From the NCBI GenBank assembly GCA_029339195.1, contig JAPTJF010000249.1, positions 1 to 64,000 of the forward strand: 64,000 nt of DNA. The letters are read 5' to 3'. Position 1 is the first letter of the stretch. Every line of letters starts with the position of its first letter. The notes under the pieces are model-generated. The model did not search any database, was not told the DNA's origin, and was given only the letters and a program-made list of their open reading frames with translations. This DNA is from Micractinium sp. NFX-FRZ (Eukaryota; Chlorophyta; Trebouxiophyceae; Chlorellales; Chlorellaceae). A program made the position numbers and the translations under genes. Shown here piece by piece: positions 20,596 to 33,282 of this stretch.

Positions 20596-22179
20596 TTAGT
20601 CTGCGGTCTGCGGCAGCAGCGCACCCACTACCTTGCGCCCCTCCTGATTTAGAATGTTGAATTCTGCCACCGCATTTACCTGCAGGCAGGCATATAGTCA
20701 GGAAGGCATGCAGGCAGCAAGGTGAGGGCACAAGGGCTGGTTTCATGGGGCATGCACGGCCGCAAGGTTTGGATCTTGCCAATGCTTCCCATAACTTTAC
20801 ATCACGCATGCGCCGCCAATGCAGGCTGAAAGCTGCCAAGCCCTGTGCAACAGCGACTGGCTAGCAACGAACACAGCAACACCGGTATACTCCCCAGCCA
20901 CGCCCTGTGCAGAGCCGACGATAAAGCAAGCACACCAGCAAACACAGACAGGTGGAAACAACACACAAACACACAAACAAAACACACTGACCGTGTCCAT
21001 GGCATCCACCCGGACTCCCATCTGGTGCAGCTGCGAGGCCAGCTCAGGCGGCAGCTGCCGCACTCTCCGCCCGCAGCCAAGCACCAGCAAGTCTGCAGGC
21101 GGCGGCAGAGGATGAGGGAGGTGGCAGCAGCCGTGGTGAGATGCCCCTGCAGAACGAGTCACACCTGCTGGTCCCGCCCCAATGGTGGGCCTGAGCGGCG
21201 CACATCCTTCACATCACACCAGTGCAAACAGATGAGCACTGCAAACAGTCTGTCCACAGGTGCACCATTCCTGAGCAAGCCTCCTGTGCACCTGGGACAG
21301 GCTTCAGCAGGCGCAGAAGCGAGAGGCTGTCCAGGGTTACGTCGTTCATGCTGCGCACCCTCCATAGTGTGAATACATCGCCTGCGGAAGGGGGCCAGCG
21401 TGTCTTGCGCCCGTCAGCGCTGGCAGCGCCGGCAGCATGACAGCTGGGGACGGTGCCGCTGCCGCTGCCGCCGCCGCCAGCATGCCAGTGCATGCCAAGC
21501 ATCAGGCACCAACGCCGGCCTGCCCTGCTGCGCCCAGTGCTTGTTTTGACCGGCATGTGAGTGAGCGCCCTGCCCAACATGTGGACAGCCAAGGAGGAAG
21601 CCAACGCACGAGTGCTGTCTGTGTCTAGCCAACTCGCACCTGACAGCATGACGGACCCCTCCACCTGCACATCATTCACAACAAACCCAGTGTCGTCCAG
21701 CCTGCCAGAAGAACAAGACAGTATAAAGGTTCAATTCACTCCAATATTGCAAAGTAAGGGCCCTGATGGTGCTGTGTTTGGCTGAGAGGAACTGGCCCTG
21801 GCGCCCACACAAGCACAGCCCTGCCCCACGCCTCGGCCCATGCCGCCTGTGCTGCGGCAACGCACCCATCAATGCGAGCCAAACCAATGTCGGGAGCAAT
21901 TAGCTCAAAGTCTTCAGCTTTTCTGCGGCGAGGTGTGGTGTGGTAGCCGCGCGTGCTGCAGTGCCCCTCTCCCCAGGCTGGCGGCAACGGTCTCCGTCTC
22001 GCCGGCAGCGGCGGCGGCGGCGGGGCCGTGCTCAAGTTGCCGCCACTGCTGCCGTCACTGCTGCTGCTACTGCTGCTCACACTTTTAATGGTGCTGAATG
22101 CTGCGCTGCGCCAGTGTGCCAAGGCGCTGCAGGAACATGTGCTGGCCTCAGCTGCGACATACAGCCGGCGCAGCAGCAT
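20596..22179 (-). CDS. NDUFAF3: NDUFAF3-like mitochondrial complex I assembly factor (Mth938/DUF498 domain)
   Basis: Five exons on the minus strand (21866-22179, 21640-21701, 21292-21381, 20992-21092, 20596-20679) give 216 residues. The N-terminus (MLLRRLYVAAEASTCSC, then Ser/Pro/Arg-rich to about residue 85) resembles a mitochondrial presequence. The conserved domain reads GFVVNDVQVEGSVMLSG, then DLLVLGCGRRVRQLPPEL, VRVDAMDT and NAVAEFNILNQEGRKVVGALLP, matching the Mth938 fold including the LGCG strand-turn. NDUFAF3 works with NDUFAF4 in early assembly of the complex I Q module. It is head to head with the RELCH gene, starts 273 bp apart. Confidence 0.9.
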
Positions 22180-22452
22180 GTCGGGCAGCACCGTGTGATA
22201 AGACGTCTACACGTGAAGCAGATAGATCCACTGCCTGGCCGAGCTCACTAACTGCAGTCCTTGCTGGACGTGCCGAGACTGATCAACTGACGCCGTTGCT
22301 GCGCCTCCCAGCGCGACGCATCACATCGGAGCAGACTGTATGTCTCTACAAAGATAGAAGTTTTGTTTTTTTCGTGACGGCGCAGCAGCCGAGCTGACTT
22401 GCAAGCTTCAGCTTCAAGCTTCAGCATGCTCTGATCAGAGGAACTACGTTGA
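22180..22452. promoter_or_regulatory. Shared divergent upstream region of NDUFAF3 and RELCH genes
   Basis: 273 bp between two start codons on opposite strands. It contains a T-rich stretch (gttttgtttttttcgtgacgg region, about 22360-22380) and a short near-tandem caagcttcagctt (about 22402-22424). It is called regulatory only from position. Confidence 0.5.
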
Positions 22453-23762
22453 ATGCTCGGCCGCCAGATGGAGGGGCGAGCCGGCACGGCGGAGCAGGTG
22501 GGGCGGTCTCCCCCACCGCCACCTCCCGCAAGACCCGCCTGATTGCACTACCTGTGTGTTTGCTCTCTTATTCCACACACAAGCTATGCAGATGTGACTT
22601 CTATCAAACTACCACCGGTACCTGGAAGTGTGTGTCTTTGGGCTGAACTGCTCTTTGCCGTTTGTGCCACACGCCAACCAACCGCAGGCCATTGGCTTCC
22701 TGCTGCAACGCAACTACTTGCTCACAGCGCTCGAGCTGCTGCAAGAGGCGAATGAGGCGGGGCTGGGGCACGAGGTGGAGCGCGTGGCTGATTTCTTCAG
22801 GGACCCAGCGCTGTTTGACCCCCAGGCGGTTGCGGCGTGCAACCCAGAGGGAGGTGGGTGGGATGCCCCGCTGGGCAGGGTTGCCGAGCGGGCTGGGAGG
22901 CCACTGCACATGGGCTGCTCCTTCATTACCTGTCTGCCGGCCCTCTCCTGCATGCAGCTGTGCTACTCTGTATGCCGCTGTCTGCCCGCCCTTGCCCACC
23001 CGCCCTACTGCCTCGCCACCCCTGCCTGCCCGCCGTGCTCTACGCGCGCAGCTCTGGACCTTGCCGCCGTTGCGCATGAGCGCCAGCAGCAGCTGTCGCA
23101 GCTGCAGTGGGAGCTGGGCATTGCACGGGAAGATTTGGCCGCTCTGAGGGCGGCTACAGCCTCTGCGCATGCCGGCCGCACCTCGCAACATGCCGAGCAC
23201 AATGACGGCGCTGAGCTCCGGCAGCCGCCCGGGGGCGCCGGCACAAGCCCTGCTGCTGCTGCCTGGAGCCAGCTCAACCCCGCCCAGCTGGCAAAAATCA
23301 ACTGGGCTGTGCTGGCGCATCTGCAGGTCGGTATACGCGATGCTGGCAGCCTGCTTGCGCCATGGCGCTTGCCGCCACCACCGCCAGCATGCCAGCACTG
23401 CCGATGAGCACACGGCCTTGTTCTGACCGGGCAAAGCGTGTTTTTCTTGCAGGCACAGAACTTCAAGCTTTCGGCAATGACTCTTTCAAAGGAGGCAGGG
23501 CTGTCTTCTGCCACAGCAACATTGTCAGGGCTGCCTTCTGCCACAGCAACATCACCACTGCCGTCCTCTCAGATGCTGGCTGACTGGCATGTGGCAGCGC
23601 AGCAGCTGTCAGCTGAGCTGGCGCGCCGGCAGGAGCTGGAGCAGCTGGCAGAGCAGCAGGGGCGGCAGGTGGACGCACTGCAGCGGGCGCTCGACGAATG
23701 CCGCGGCAGGGAAGAGGCAGCGACAGCGGAGCTAGAGTTCCTGCGCAATAAGCTGCGCTTTT

Positions 23763-23796
<34 letters not shown>

Positions 23797-26700
23797 GTGC
23801 ACGCTGCCTGCACCTCCGCTGCACCCCTCTGCGGACGATAGCGGGCCTCAGCAAATCACAGCCGAAGCAGCCAGCACGGCAGCAGCAGCAGCAGCGGCAG
23901 CAGCGGCTGTGGAGCAGGCGGGGCAGCAAGGCGGGGCAGCGTTCACCTCCCTGGGTGCTGCTAGTGTGCTTGTTGAGGTGGCGACCTGCGTGCCGCACAT
24001 CCTCCCAAATCTCCTCATCTCCAAACGTGACGGTAAGCAGTGCGCCTGGCATGCACTGGCGTGTCCTGCCGCGTGTCAGAGGGCGTGCATCCCGTATGCC
24101 TGGTATGGCTTGGCCTTGTTTGGTTGCAGGTGATGTCCAGCAAGACTTGAGCATTGAGGTTGGTGAGAGGTCAAAGCATGTTAGTTAGCGTTTGTTTTGA
24201 ACAGGCTGAGAGCCAAGGCAACGTAGCTTGCATGGCCTGCCTGGCACCGCCCACCAACCAACCGAGGCTCTCCCTGCTGGCGTCTTGCCCCTGGCCCGCA
24301 GAGCTGGTCCCTGTGCTGATCGCGCTGTGCCAGGAGCACCCCGAGGCAGCTGGCAGGCGGCACATGGCAGGCCTGCTCTTCAGCCTGGTTAGAAAGCCCA
24401 ACGAGGCGCAGGTACGCGGCACATAGCGCTAAGTGTACATTGCCGCCTGTGTTTAGCCAGTGCAATGTTACAGATGCAAAACCTTGCCGCCTGGCACCCT
24501 CGTGCCTTGTCCGTGTGTTGCGCTTCCTTTTTCCTGTAGCGCGTTACGATTGTGCCGCAGTGCTAGAGTTTCTGCGATGGGTGCTGCTGGCAATGGCTTT
24601 CTTTTGTGCCCCGTCATGCTGATTGCGCGCCCCATGGTGTGGATGGGTGCGCTGCCACCCACTGCCTCCTTTCCTTGACTTGGCAAACTGTACTTTGTCC
24701 GACCGGTGCCAATTGGGTGTTCTGCAGCGCAAAATGATTGTGGAGGGCTGTGTTGGCCTGGTAAAGCGCATTGGCGGCCCCCGGGCTATGCTGGATCTGA
24801 TGCCGCACCTGATGGACCAGGTGAGAAGCGGGGCACAGCCTCTCTCTCTGGCAACCACACGTGTACTTGGTGGGTTGATCTGCTTTTATGCTGCCTGAGG
24901 GTTGACTGCCTGGTGGGATTGCTCTGCTGGCCTGAAATTCCTCCAACCCCCTTTTAAGTGGGCGTCTCTAACCCTACCCTAAAACCCTAAACCCCATGCG
25001 TCTTGCCGACATTAGGTCAAGCACGAGCTGCTGGAGCGGCGGCTGCTGGTGGCAGATGCGGCTGGGGCACTGGCGCAGCTCCTGCCCCGTGCGCAGGGGA
25101 CACAGGCTGTGCTGCAGCTGCTGGATTGGCTGGTGCAGGATGCACAGCCGCAGGTGTGTCCACTTGCTCTCATTGTCAACCTGCGAGATGTGCAGCCGCA
25201 AATGTGCTCAGCTAGACAATCTGCCATGTGTGCGTGCTTGATGTTCAGGCTTCTGTCACTAGGTTGGGCTGCTGCTGGTCAACGCAGCCAGTGCCCCGCA
25301 TGTGCGTCTGTGCTAGAGATGCCCCTACGGTGTGTGTCCATTCCATGCGCGTCACGCCTGCTGTTCTTGCCCATGTACCGTGCTGCTTCCAGGTCCGCTG
25401 CCATGCGCTGGCTGCCCTTGCCAAGCTCGTGGCAGCATTCGACCAGGACACCAGTGCATGCACAGAGGTGCTGCGCCTGCTGCTGGCACCTGCGGCGGAC
25501 AGCAGCGGCGACGTCACCCAGCTGCTGCTGCAGAGCACCCTGCCAGCCGTGCTGCGCTGGCTGGGGCCATCAGAGCTGCTGATCACACAGCTGCTACCAC
25601 AGGCAAGCACACTGCGCCGAGTTGCGGCATCAGTCTCCCTGTTTTTGCTCTGTGGCCAGCACTGCAGCAGGCATTCTTTGTGCGCACAACTGGTCCACAA
25701 AGCTGGTGCACAAAGCTGCTCTGCACTACTTTACCCATTCCTAGCACACTGTCAACTGCACCACTTCATGCGACACTCTCTGTATCGTGGCGTTCCATTC
25801 CCCTGTATTCCTCCAACTGCCAGCCTTTGTCATTGCTAGGAATGCATGTCGTTTACGTCAAGTTAGGTGCCTTTTGTACATTGCTTTGAATGCTCGACTG
25901 TTCGCTCATGGTAGACTGCTTTTTTTCCACTTCACTTCACCTGCTTCAGGTGCTGGAAGAGCTGCACAGCGTGCTCAGTCAGTGCCCTGCTGTGGACGGC
26001 CTGGTGGACATGGTGGCATCAGATGGCGAGACCCCCACGCTGCGCGCAGTCCCCTCCAGTGCACAGGGCCATGTAAGTATGTGTGCACGGAAGGTTGTCA
26101 AGTTTGCTGAACATCCTGTTTGCTTGGGCTTCACGATGTGCTTCTCGTGGCATCAGCAGCCGACTTGTGCAGCGATTGCTCTGCTGCTTTCCTGCAGGTG
26201 GTCACATTGCTGCAACTGTATGTCGCAATCCTGCCAGCTGTGCGAAGCTTTGCTATCCACACGCAGCCAGTGTGGGTCGCGCAGGCGGCTGAAGCGGCTG
26301 TGAGCAAGCAGCAAGGCGTGTGCACTGCCGGCCTCAGTCAGCAAGTCCTACCACCAGGCCAAATCAACCGTGCCAGCAATGGGGTCGAACCACAGCAGCA
26401 ACAGCAGCAGCAGCAACCGCAGCCTGTGCAACGGGCAATGCCAAATCCATTTGCCGTTGCCAGAGCTGCCAGCAGCTCCTCGGATGAAGGACACAGCTGC
26501 GAGGTGCCACAGTGCTTGAACGGCAGCCCATTGGAGCAGCCAGCCTCCCTATCATCATCATCACCAGCAGCAGCAGCAGCAGCATCCCAAGCAGCAGAGG
26601 AAGCAGCAGCAGCAGCAGCGGCAGCAGCAGCATCCCAAGCAGCTGAGGCAGGGACAGCAGCCGAGCATGGCAGCTCAGGGGTGCCAGGAGAAGGCAGCAC

Positions 26701-29301
26701 AGCTCAGTCTGCACGGCTTGACCAGGCTCTGGAGGCGTCAGCAATAGCCGCCTGGGTCAAGGGCCCCGAACGGCAAGACGAGTGGCAAGCACTGCACTAC
26801 ATGGCGGTAGGTTGATTTCCATGCTTGCTTGTTCACTATGCAGGTACCTTGTTCACTGTGCAGTCTTCTGCAAAGGTGTCTTTGCTTTGTCATCAGACCA
26901 GCCTTCCTCCAATGGGCACCCTGCATCGCTGATTGTGCTCTGTGCTGCAGGTGTCTGCTGTCCCCGCCCTGCTGAAGGCCGCATTGATGGTCCCGCCCTA
27001 TCCAGACGCAGTGCTGCTCACGTGAGTCTTCAACCTTGCAATTACCAGGAAACTATTACAAATTTCTCATTTCCATGCGTGTGCAAGTTCGTTTGCCTGC
27101 AACCCAAGCATCTGGGTGCCGGCCTGAGCCCGGCTCGTCCACCTCTGTACCCTTTCCATGTCGTCACCCACAGGCACGTGGGCCTTAGCCCATCTCATCC
27201 AGCTATGCACCCCAGGAAGACGTGCAATCACAAAGGTGGACGCTTCGTCTGCACGTGCAATGCAGGCAGCGCTTTGTGCTGGCTGCAAGAACTACGTGCC
27301 TTGTACTCGGCGAGGCCTTTGCCGCAGCATTCCTGGCACCATTTCTGGCGGCAGCGGCTGGCATTTCGGCCTGCACAGTTACGTGCCCTCCCTCGGCCTG
27401 CACAGCTTTGCAGCTCCTGCTTGCTGCTGTGCTGCCATACTGCGGCCCTGAAGCGGTGGGGGCCTGCCTGCGGCGGCTGTGCAGCGATGGCGGCAGCGGC
27501 AGCGGCCAGATTTGGGCGCTGGCGCATCCTCGCGCCTTCATAGCTGCTGTGCGCAGTGCTGCTGAGGTGCAGCTTGTGCAGGTGCGGCCGCAGGGTTGCC
27601 GTTGGTTACTAACTCATTACTCATGCGTGCATTCAACCCAGCCTTTGACTTGCGGCAGGTGTTTTGCGTAAATGGTCGCCTCTGCAAACTTACTTCTTCT
27701 TGTCACACCTGGCACTTCAATCCCACCTTGTTCTGTGTGCGGCGGCAGGGTTGCAGCAGTCAAGGTGCATTCTTCGAAATAGCTGCCTCCGCGCCTCTCC
27801 ACCCTCTTCACCTGCTGCTCCACAACCCTTGTGCAGGCGCAACTCATGCCGGTGTTGTGGGAGCTGGCTGCAAGCAAGCAACAGGGCTGCAGAATAGCAT
27901 CCGCCCTGCTGGCCGGGGCCGCCGTGCCATCGCTGTACAAGCAGCAGGTGACTGTTTCTGCTGCGGGATGGCTTTGGGCTGCCTCATCAAGCGCTCGCAG
28001 GTCGAAGCTAGGGCCGGCATGTATGTAAACGTGGTGGGGAAAAGCAGCTGAGGCCCCTGCGTCTGTGCCCTGCAGGTCTCGCGCCAGTTGCTGCCCTTGC
28101 TGGCGACATTGGGGTCAGACACCGACAGCTTGGTATGCCAGACCAGCATTGCAGCAGCCAGCGTCATCTTCACCACCCTGTCAGCAGACCAGGACGTGCA
28201 GGAGGCGTTGCAAGGTGAGTGAATGACACACTATCTGCAACAGCCAGCATGTGCCTGTTGAAGGTCAGCCATGTCAGCCGTGGCCGCTGCTCATGCACTT
28301 CAAGGTTGATCGCGCATGTGCTTGGTCTATACGTGCCCCAACCACTGATTTACAGTGCTACCTTCACTTAGATCCTACCCTACTCACATTGGCTTGCACA
28401 TGCCTTGCAGCCACACTGGACGATGTGCTCATTGCGGGAGGGCACAGAGCGCAGCTGGCGTTGCTTGCTGTGCTGGCACCTGCAGCTGTCCAGGCCAGCA
28501 GCGCGCAGCTGGAGTGGCTCTTGCAGCATTGCCTCCTCATCCTGGCTGAGCTGAGAGGTGAGCTTGGTTGGAAAGACAGGTTTTACATTTGCGCAAGGTG
28601 AGTTTGCCTTGTGTGCCTGCCTTGCAATCTGTCTGCCTGTCACAGTTGGTTGATCATGCGTACTCTTGCCCAGTGCCAGCCCAGTGGCAGCTCAGCCACG
28701 GAAGCGGTCACACGTCCTGCCACCTTGGCCGTGCCCTGCAGACAAGACCCCCAGTGAACTGGCAGAGGCAGCAGTTGCGGTGTTCACCGCTTTGCGGCAG
28801 ATTGAGGCTCATGAGTTCACAGAGTACAGGTCGGAGATGCACTACAAGGCATCCATGGCTGCATTGCAGGTAAACTCTGGGGGCATGATTGGTCTGCCCC
28901 CCATGGCACAGATGCCGTGCACCAACTCCCAATCGATTGTTTTCTTGACGATGTTGCTTTCTTGACGATTTTGCCCTCCCGCCCCTTGGTGCAAGCAGAG
29001 ATGTGCGGACGCGCTGGAGCAGTCGCAGCGCGATGCCCTTGCACGGATGATTACGGAGTTTGAGGGCCAGCCTTCATCTATCTCGGGGGGAGGCGGGCAG
29101 CAGCCTGCAGCCTTCCACTTGTCGTTGCGCGGGAGTCGCGGCATTGACCTAGCAGCAACAAGCCAGCTGCAGCTGGAAGCAGGCACGCTGGCAGTGGCAG
29201 GGGAGGGCACCAGGGAGGGCAGCCGCCTGGCGGCTCTGTATGAGATGCCACTTTGCAAAAACGGCACAGACCAGCCAATCAGCTACTTCCTCGGGTCCTG
29301 A
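22453..29301 (+). CDS. RELCH: RELCH homologue (LisH, coiled coil, HEAT repeats)
   Basis: Seventeen exons splice in phase to 1187 residues (22453-22497, 22688-22853, 23052-23326, 23453-24032, 24302-24411, 24728-24820, 25016-25153, 25393-25602, 25950-26072, 26198-26806, 26951-27021, 27266-27581, 27837-27947, 28076-28214, 28411-28557, 28742-28869, 28999-29301), near human RELCH (about 1216). The N-terminus carries IGFLLQRNYLLTALELLQEA, the hallmark LisH-like segment, then coiled coil and a second motif, LAHLQ AQNFKLSAMTLSKEAG. HEAT repeats follow (ELVPVLIALCQEHP, RKMIVEGCVGLVKRIGGP and so on). RELCH binds Rab11 and tethers recycling endosomes to the trans-Golgi for cholesterol transfer in animals. 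Here exon 10 inserts a poly-Gln and poly-Ala/Ser linker of about 130 residues between HEAT units. Intron 8 has a GC donor at 25603. The donor of exon 12 could lie 12 bp earlier, also in phase. Confidence 0.92.
24969..24995. repeat. Telomere-like CCCTAAA tract inside a RELCH intron
   Basis: The 27 bp contain three imperfect units (ccctac, cctaaaa, ccctaaa), close to the plant/green-algal telomere repeat CCCTAAA. It lies in intron 6 (24821-25015), ending about 20 bp before the 3' splice site. It is too short and degenerate to be a functional telomere. Confidence 0.75.
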
Positions 29302-29455
29302 ACCCATGGCATGGTTATGCCGCCTTGACACTTGCATTGATCACTCCCATGTCTGCTTCGTGTATATGCAAGGTGTGTATGCACCCCAATCCTTGGCACA
29401 AGAGAGCAAGCAGGTCACATAAACAAAGCAGGGGTCGCCCAGACAACGAGGGAGT

Positions 29456-32400
29456 TCACTGCTGCTGCTTCTCAGGCATGACGATGCGCAGCCCGCTTCG
29501 CCAGCCCGCCGCAGCCTCCTCCCGCGCAACAAGCCGCTCGATGAGGGGCGCCCTGCTGAGCGCCATCACCTGCAACAGACAAGGATCAGTGGCAATGTGA
29601 TGAGCAACGGAAGCGCTGCGAACCAGAAGTGGTCGTCTGAGGCCAGCAGAACAAGCTTTCTAGACAAGCCACCGAGCACGTCCATCATTAGAAGCATTTG
29701 CGTGCAGGATCCCTGGAGTGCATACAGCAGCCATTCATTTGAAGCGGTGGAAGTAAGTGCAGGCATTACCATCACCTGTCTGATACTGGACGCCACTGTG
29801 CTTGCCAGCAGCAGCAGGCTGAGGCAGCCAATGGGCAGGCCCAGCAATCTGGTGCTGGCAGCATCCACACCCCGTGCTGCTAGGGACAGCACAGCCAGCA
29901 CAACTGCATTAATCAGCTTGAGCTGCCGCCGCCTGGCAGTAAGGAACTTGATGGTTGCCTCTCCAGGGGTCACGCCCTTGATTCCGGCATCGCTCTGCAA
30001 GCATGAAAGGCAACACATACAAGTAGTGGGTAGCAGTCATGCCATGTCAAGGGTCAGCCACTTCTTGAGGACACAGAGAGCCAATGCTGGAAGCCAACTG
30101 GAGTAGAGACAGATTTAGGGTACACAGAGGGCTGCTTCTCTCTGCAATGTACTTTGAAGTATGACAGAGGGCCCTTCACTTACCCCGGCCAGGTACTGTG
30201 AGATCTGGCGCGGCGTCATGTCGGCAAACGTCACGCTCTCCACCGCAAGCACCAGCAGCGCAAATCCAATTGCGCTGTTGAAAACATTTGGCATCCCAAC
30301 CCAACTGCACATTGGATGGATGGTATGCATAGATTTTTGACAAGTACACTAAATTTGAACACGACAGCAGCAAGAAGTGAGGCAAAATTACTAACAGGTA
30401 ATAACTAGCATCAAGCTCATGATTCAGAGGAAGCTATGCAAGAGGACACTATAAGGACAGCCTATGAGAAGTCGTGCTATGAAGGTAGTCAAGACAGTGC
30501 AAGTAAATTTACAGAGTCAGGTGGCCCGCTCACCTGAATGGATGCTGCAGCAGCCCCGGCCTCACATATGTAACGACACAGTCACAAAGCACTACTCCCC
30601 CACAGGGAAGTTTCGCACCTGAACGGAACCCGGAGCAGTGCCACCCAAAAGTTGGCAAACAGCAGGCTGCGTGCGCCAGAGGGGCTAAGCTGCATGGGGA
30701 AGTACAGCTGCCGGCGCCCCTCATCCGCTGGCTTTGCCTGTGCCTCGTTAGACGCCGACTTTCCCGACAAAAGTTTTATCAAGGGATGGCTGTGTTGTTG
30801 GTCGCTTTGAGTTGACTGCATGCATGGGACGGTAGTTCAATTTTAGATGCATGTGCATGTGCACATGAGGTACAGCATAGACTGCAGAACATTGTGCAGC
30901 ATTGTGTGTGCGTGCATGTGTTTGCGTGAAAGCCGTCCCGCACCCGACTCTGCTTGGTCCGGTGAAACGTGATTGGCAGCTGCAGTTGTGTGGCTTGCAT
31001 TGTGAGCGACGCGGCCACAAGGCCAGCGCAGAGCGCAGCCACAGCAAGGGCTCCAAAGGGTGACGGCGGGTTAGCAACAAGGTGCGACAAGAATCCGCGA
31101 AGGTAGTGCGCATAGTCTGCACAACAAGGGGAGCATCCAAAGCGTCTACCATAGGTCCCATGCGGTGGACACAGAAATTTGCATACAACTGCAGGTCGCA
31201 GGCTAACAAACACGCAGCACACAGGCAGGTCGGAACTTACTGGAAGCAACCCCTAGGGCGATAATCAGGCCAGTGCCATCTCCAAGCCTGCACCACGGAA
31301 GCAACCGATGTCAGTTTAATTTGGCTGGGCATGCCACACACAGTACGTGCATGCAGGATGCCAGCAGCTAGGGCACAGCCCTTGCAGCCAGCCACAAGGG
31401 AGCACGGTCAAAGGAGCCAGCAAGTAGCAGCAGGGCTTGTGGTAAGCAGGCCAAGTCACGCACCCGTGTTGCTCCACTGATTGTGTGATGTGCTTGATGA
31501 TTGCAGCACCCGCAGTCATCATGCTTGCAGCCCACAGCACCGCGCTTGCTTGGGATGTCCAGCCAACCAGACCACTCCATGCCCGCACTGGCAAGGAAAG
31601 CAGGGCAGCCCAGGCCCAAGCTGGCCACCCCAGCAGGCCAGCCCATGCTCCGGCCACCCAGCTTATCAGGCCAGCCCATGCCACGGCTGCCCAGCCAAGC
31701 AGGCCGCCCCCTGCAGCCTCTACTGCGGGGCCTGCTGCCGCCGCAGCTGCTGCGGCAGCATTGGAAGCAGCGCTAGCCGCCTGCCCAGCTGCTGCTGCCA
31801 GCGTGTGCTCTCCCAGCCAGCCGCGCGCTAGAGAGATGGCCTGCACATGAGAAGTTGCGGTAGGTCAAAACCCAGGACACCCAGGAAGGGGGGCCCTAAC
31901 CTCCTCCAACTTCTGTGTCTGAGCTTCCTTTAAAGCGACAGCTCATCATTGGCAGTCCGGTGCAAGGAAAGCAACAGGGCAGCAGCATTTTGGCAACTCT
32001 CACACACAAGGAGCAGTTGCGCAGGTCAGCAGGCAGGTGTCCCACCAGGAGGCCTGTGCGCCCCGGCCGGCCGAAGCGCACAGATCAGGCACAGCAGGAG
32101 CAGTGCGCAAGCACACCAACAGAACAAGGGCGCACCTCCCAGCCCGCAAAGAGGATGAAGAGGGTGGACATGTAGGAGTTGTACTCATCCCGCCCACGTG
32201 GGCCTGCCTCTCTGCAGGGAGAAACCAGCAGTGGCGGGAGGTTAAAGCCAGATGGATGAAAGCAAATGGCCTGGTCTGCAGCATCTGGAGCTGCTGGTCA
32301 TTTGGGAAAGCTACCTTGTGAAAACTACCGGCCTTACAGAACGCTGGCAGCAAACCCACAAATGGCTGGTTACCAAAGCTGCCAGACCTACTAACTCAGC

Positions 32401-33282
32401 TGCACACTTGCCTGAGCTGCACAGACTGCTGTATTTTTCTCAGCCGCCATCAATTACCAGCCTTTAGCACAACCATCTGGCAACAACAAGGGCTGGCTCT
32501 CTGCCTGGCCAATCGACAGCCCTCCTACCTCAGCTGTGCAAAGTGCTTGCGGATGGGCGGCACCACGTTGGCAATGGCCAGGAAGAAGAAAGCAGACATC
32601 AGCGGTGCGATGCTGCAGGGCATCAGGCAGGCAAGTTGGAGTAGAAGGTCGAGCTGTGTGCCAAAGGGCAATGGCTGGGCAACGCCGTGCAGGCGCACAC
32701 TCTGCCTGCCTTCCCTACCAGGGACAGCCACAGCAGAACTGCTCACCCGAGCACAAATACATTCGCTGCCACCTCGCTTGATCCCATCAGCACTTCCATA
32801 GCCGCACGGCCGCCGGTGGCAGCCGCTCCCATGCCTGCACAGGAAAGGCGCCCAACATTGTAATGCAACCCTCCTACAAAATGCACGTTCTTCCTCCTGT
32901 GCTCGCATACAACTCTGGGTGCCTTTCAGTACTGCATATACGCCAGGTCAAGCACCGTGCACGCACCAGGCAGTGGGATGAAGTGCCCGACGCGCGCCAG
33001 GATGATGAGCAGCAGCGAAACTCCCAGCCGCCGCGCCAGCTCTGTCCGCAGCCAGTGCACTGGCTTTGGAGCGCCGTTGGCCTGCATGCTGCCTGCATGC
33101 GGCACCGCAGATGCTTGGGCAGCCAGGCCGCGGCTGACAGCTCTTGGTGTGGGGACAGCCGCTGGCTGCTGTTGACGGGCATGGTGCGGGCATGGTGCCG
33201 CAAGGCGGCGCCCGCCGCCGTGCCGAGCACCGGCCACCGCCGCACCGCCTGTCCCCACACCAAAAACCGCGCCTGCTGTCAT
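29456..33282 (-). CDS. SCY2: SCY2-like second SecY translocase (plastid)
   Basis: Eleven exons on the minus strand (32967-33282, 32747-32834, 32529-32612, 32136-32211, 31464-31840, 31241-31287, 30944-31116, 30619-30815, 30184-30304, 29776-29994, 29456-29569) give 603 residues. An Ala/Arg/His-rich N-terminus of about 70 residues suits plastid import. SecY landmarks are LGVSLLLIILARVGHFIPLP (TM1), FVLGIAPLMSAFFFLAIANV (TM2), GLGDGTGLIIALGVASN (SecY GNGISLIIFAGI), YFPMQLSPSGARSLLFANF, and DAGIKGVTPGEATIKFL near the end. Plant SCY2 forms a SecA2/SecE2-dependent channel in the plastid envelope. Assignment to SCY2 rather than thylakoid SCY1 is a family judgement from the divergent loops and needs a tree. 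Residues 199-300 hold an unusual Ala-rich and Trp-rich insertion. Confidence 0.85.

Noticed and set aside
24130..24160. Possible exon reading GDVQQDLSIE in RELCH
   Set aside because: Skipping it joins exon 4 to 24302 in phase and gives KRDELVPVLIALCQEHP, as in animal RELCH.
32926..32966. Extension of SCY2 exon 1 reading ACTVLDLAYMQY
   Set aside because: The donor gtgcgt at 32966 (minus) has the right phase to join exon 2, giving IPLPGMGAAATGG; the extension runs into a stop.
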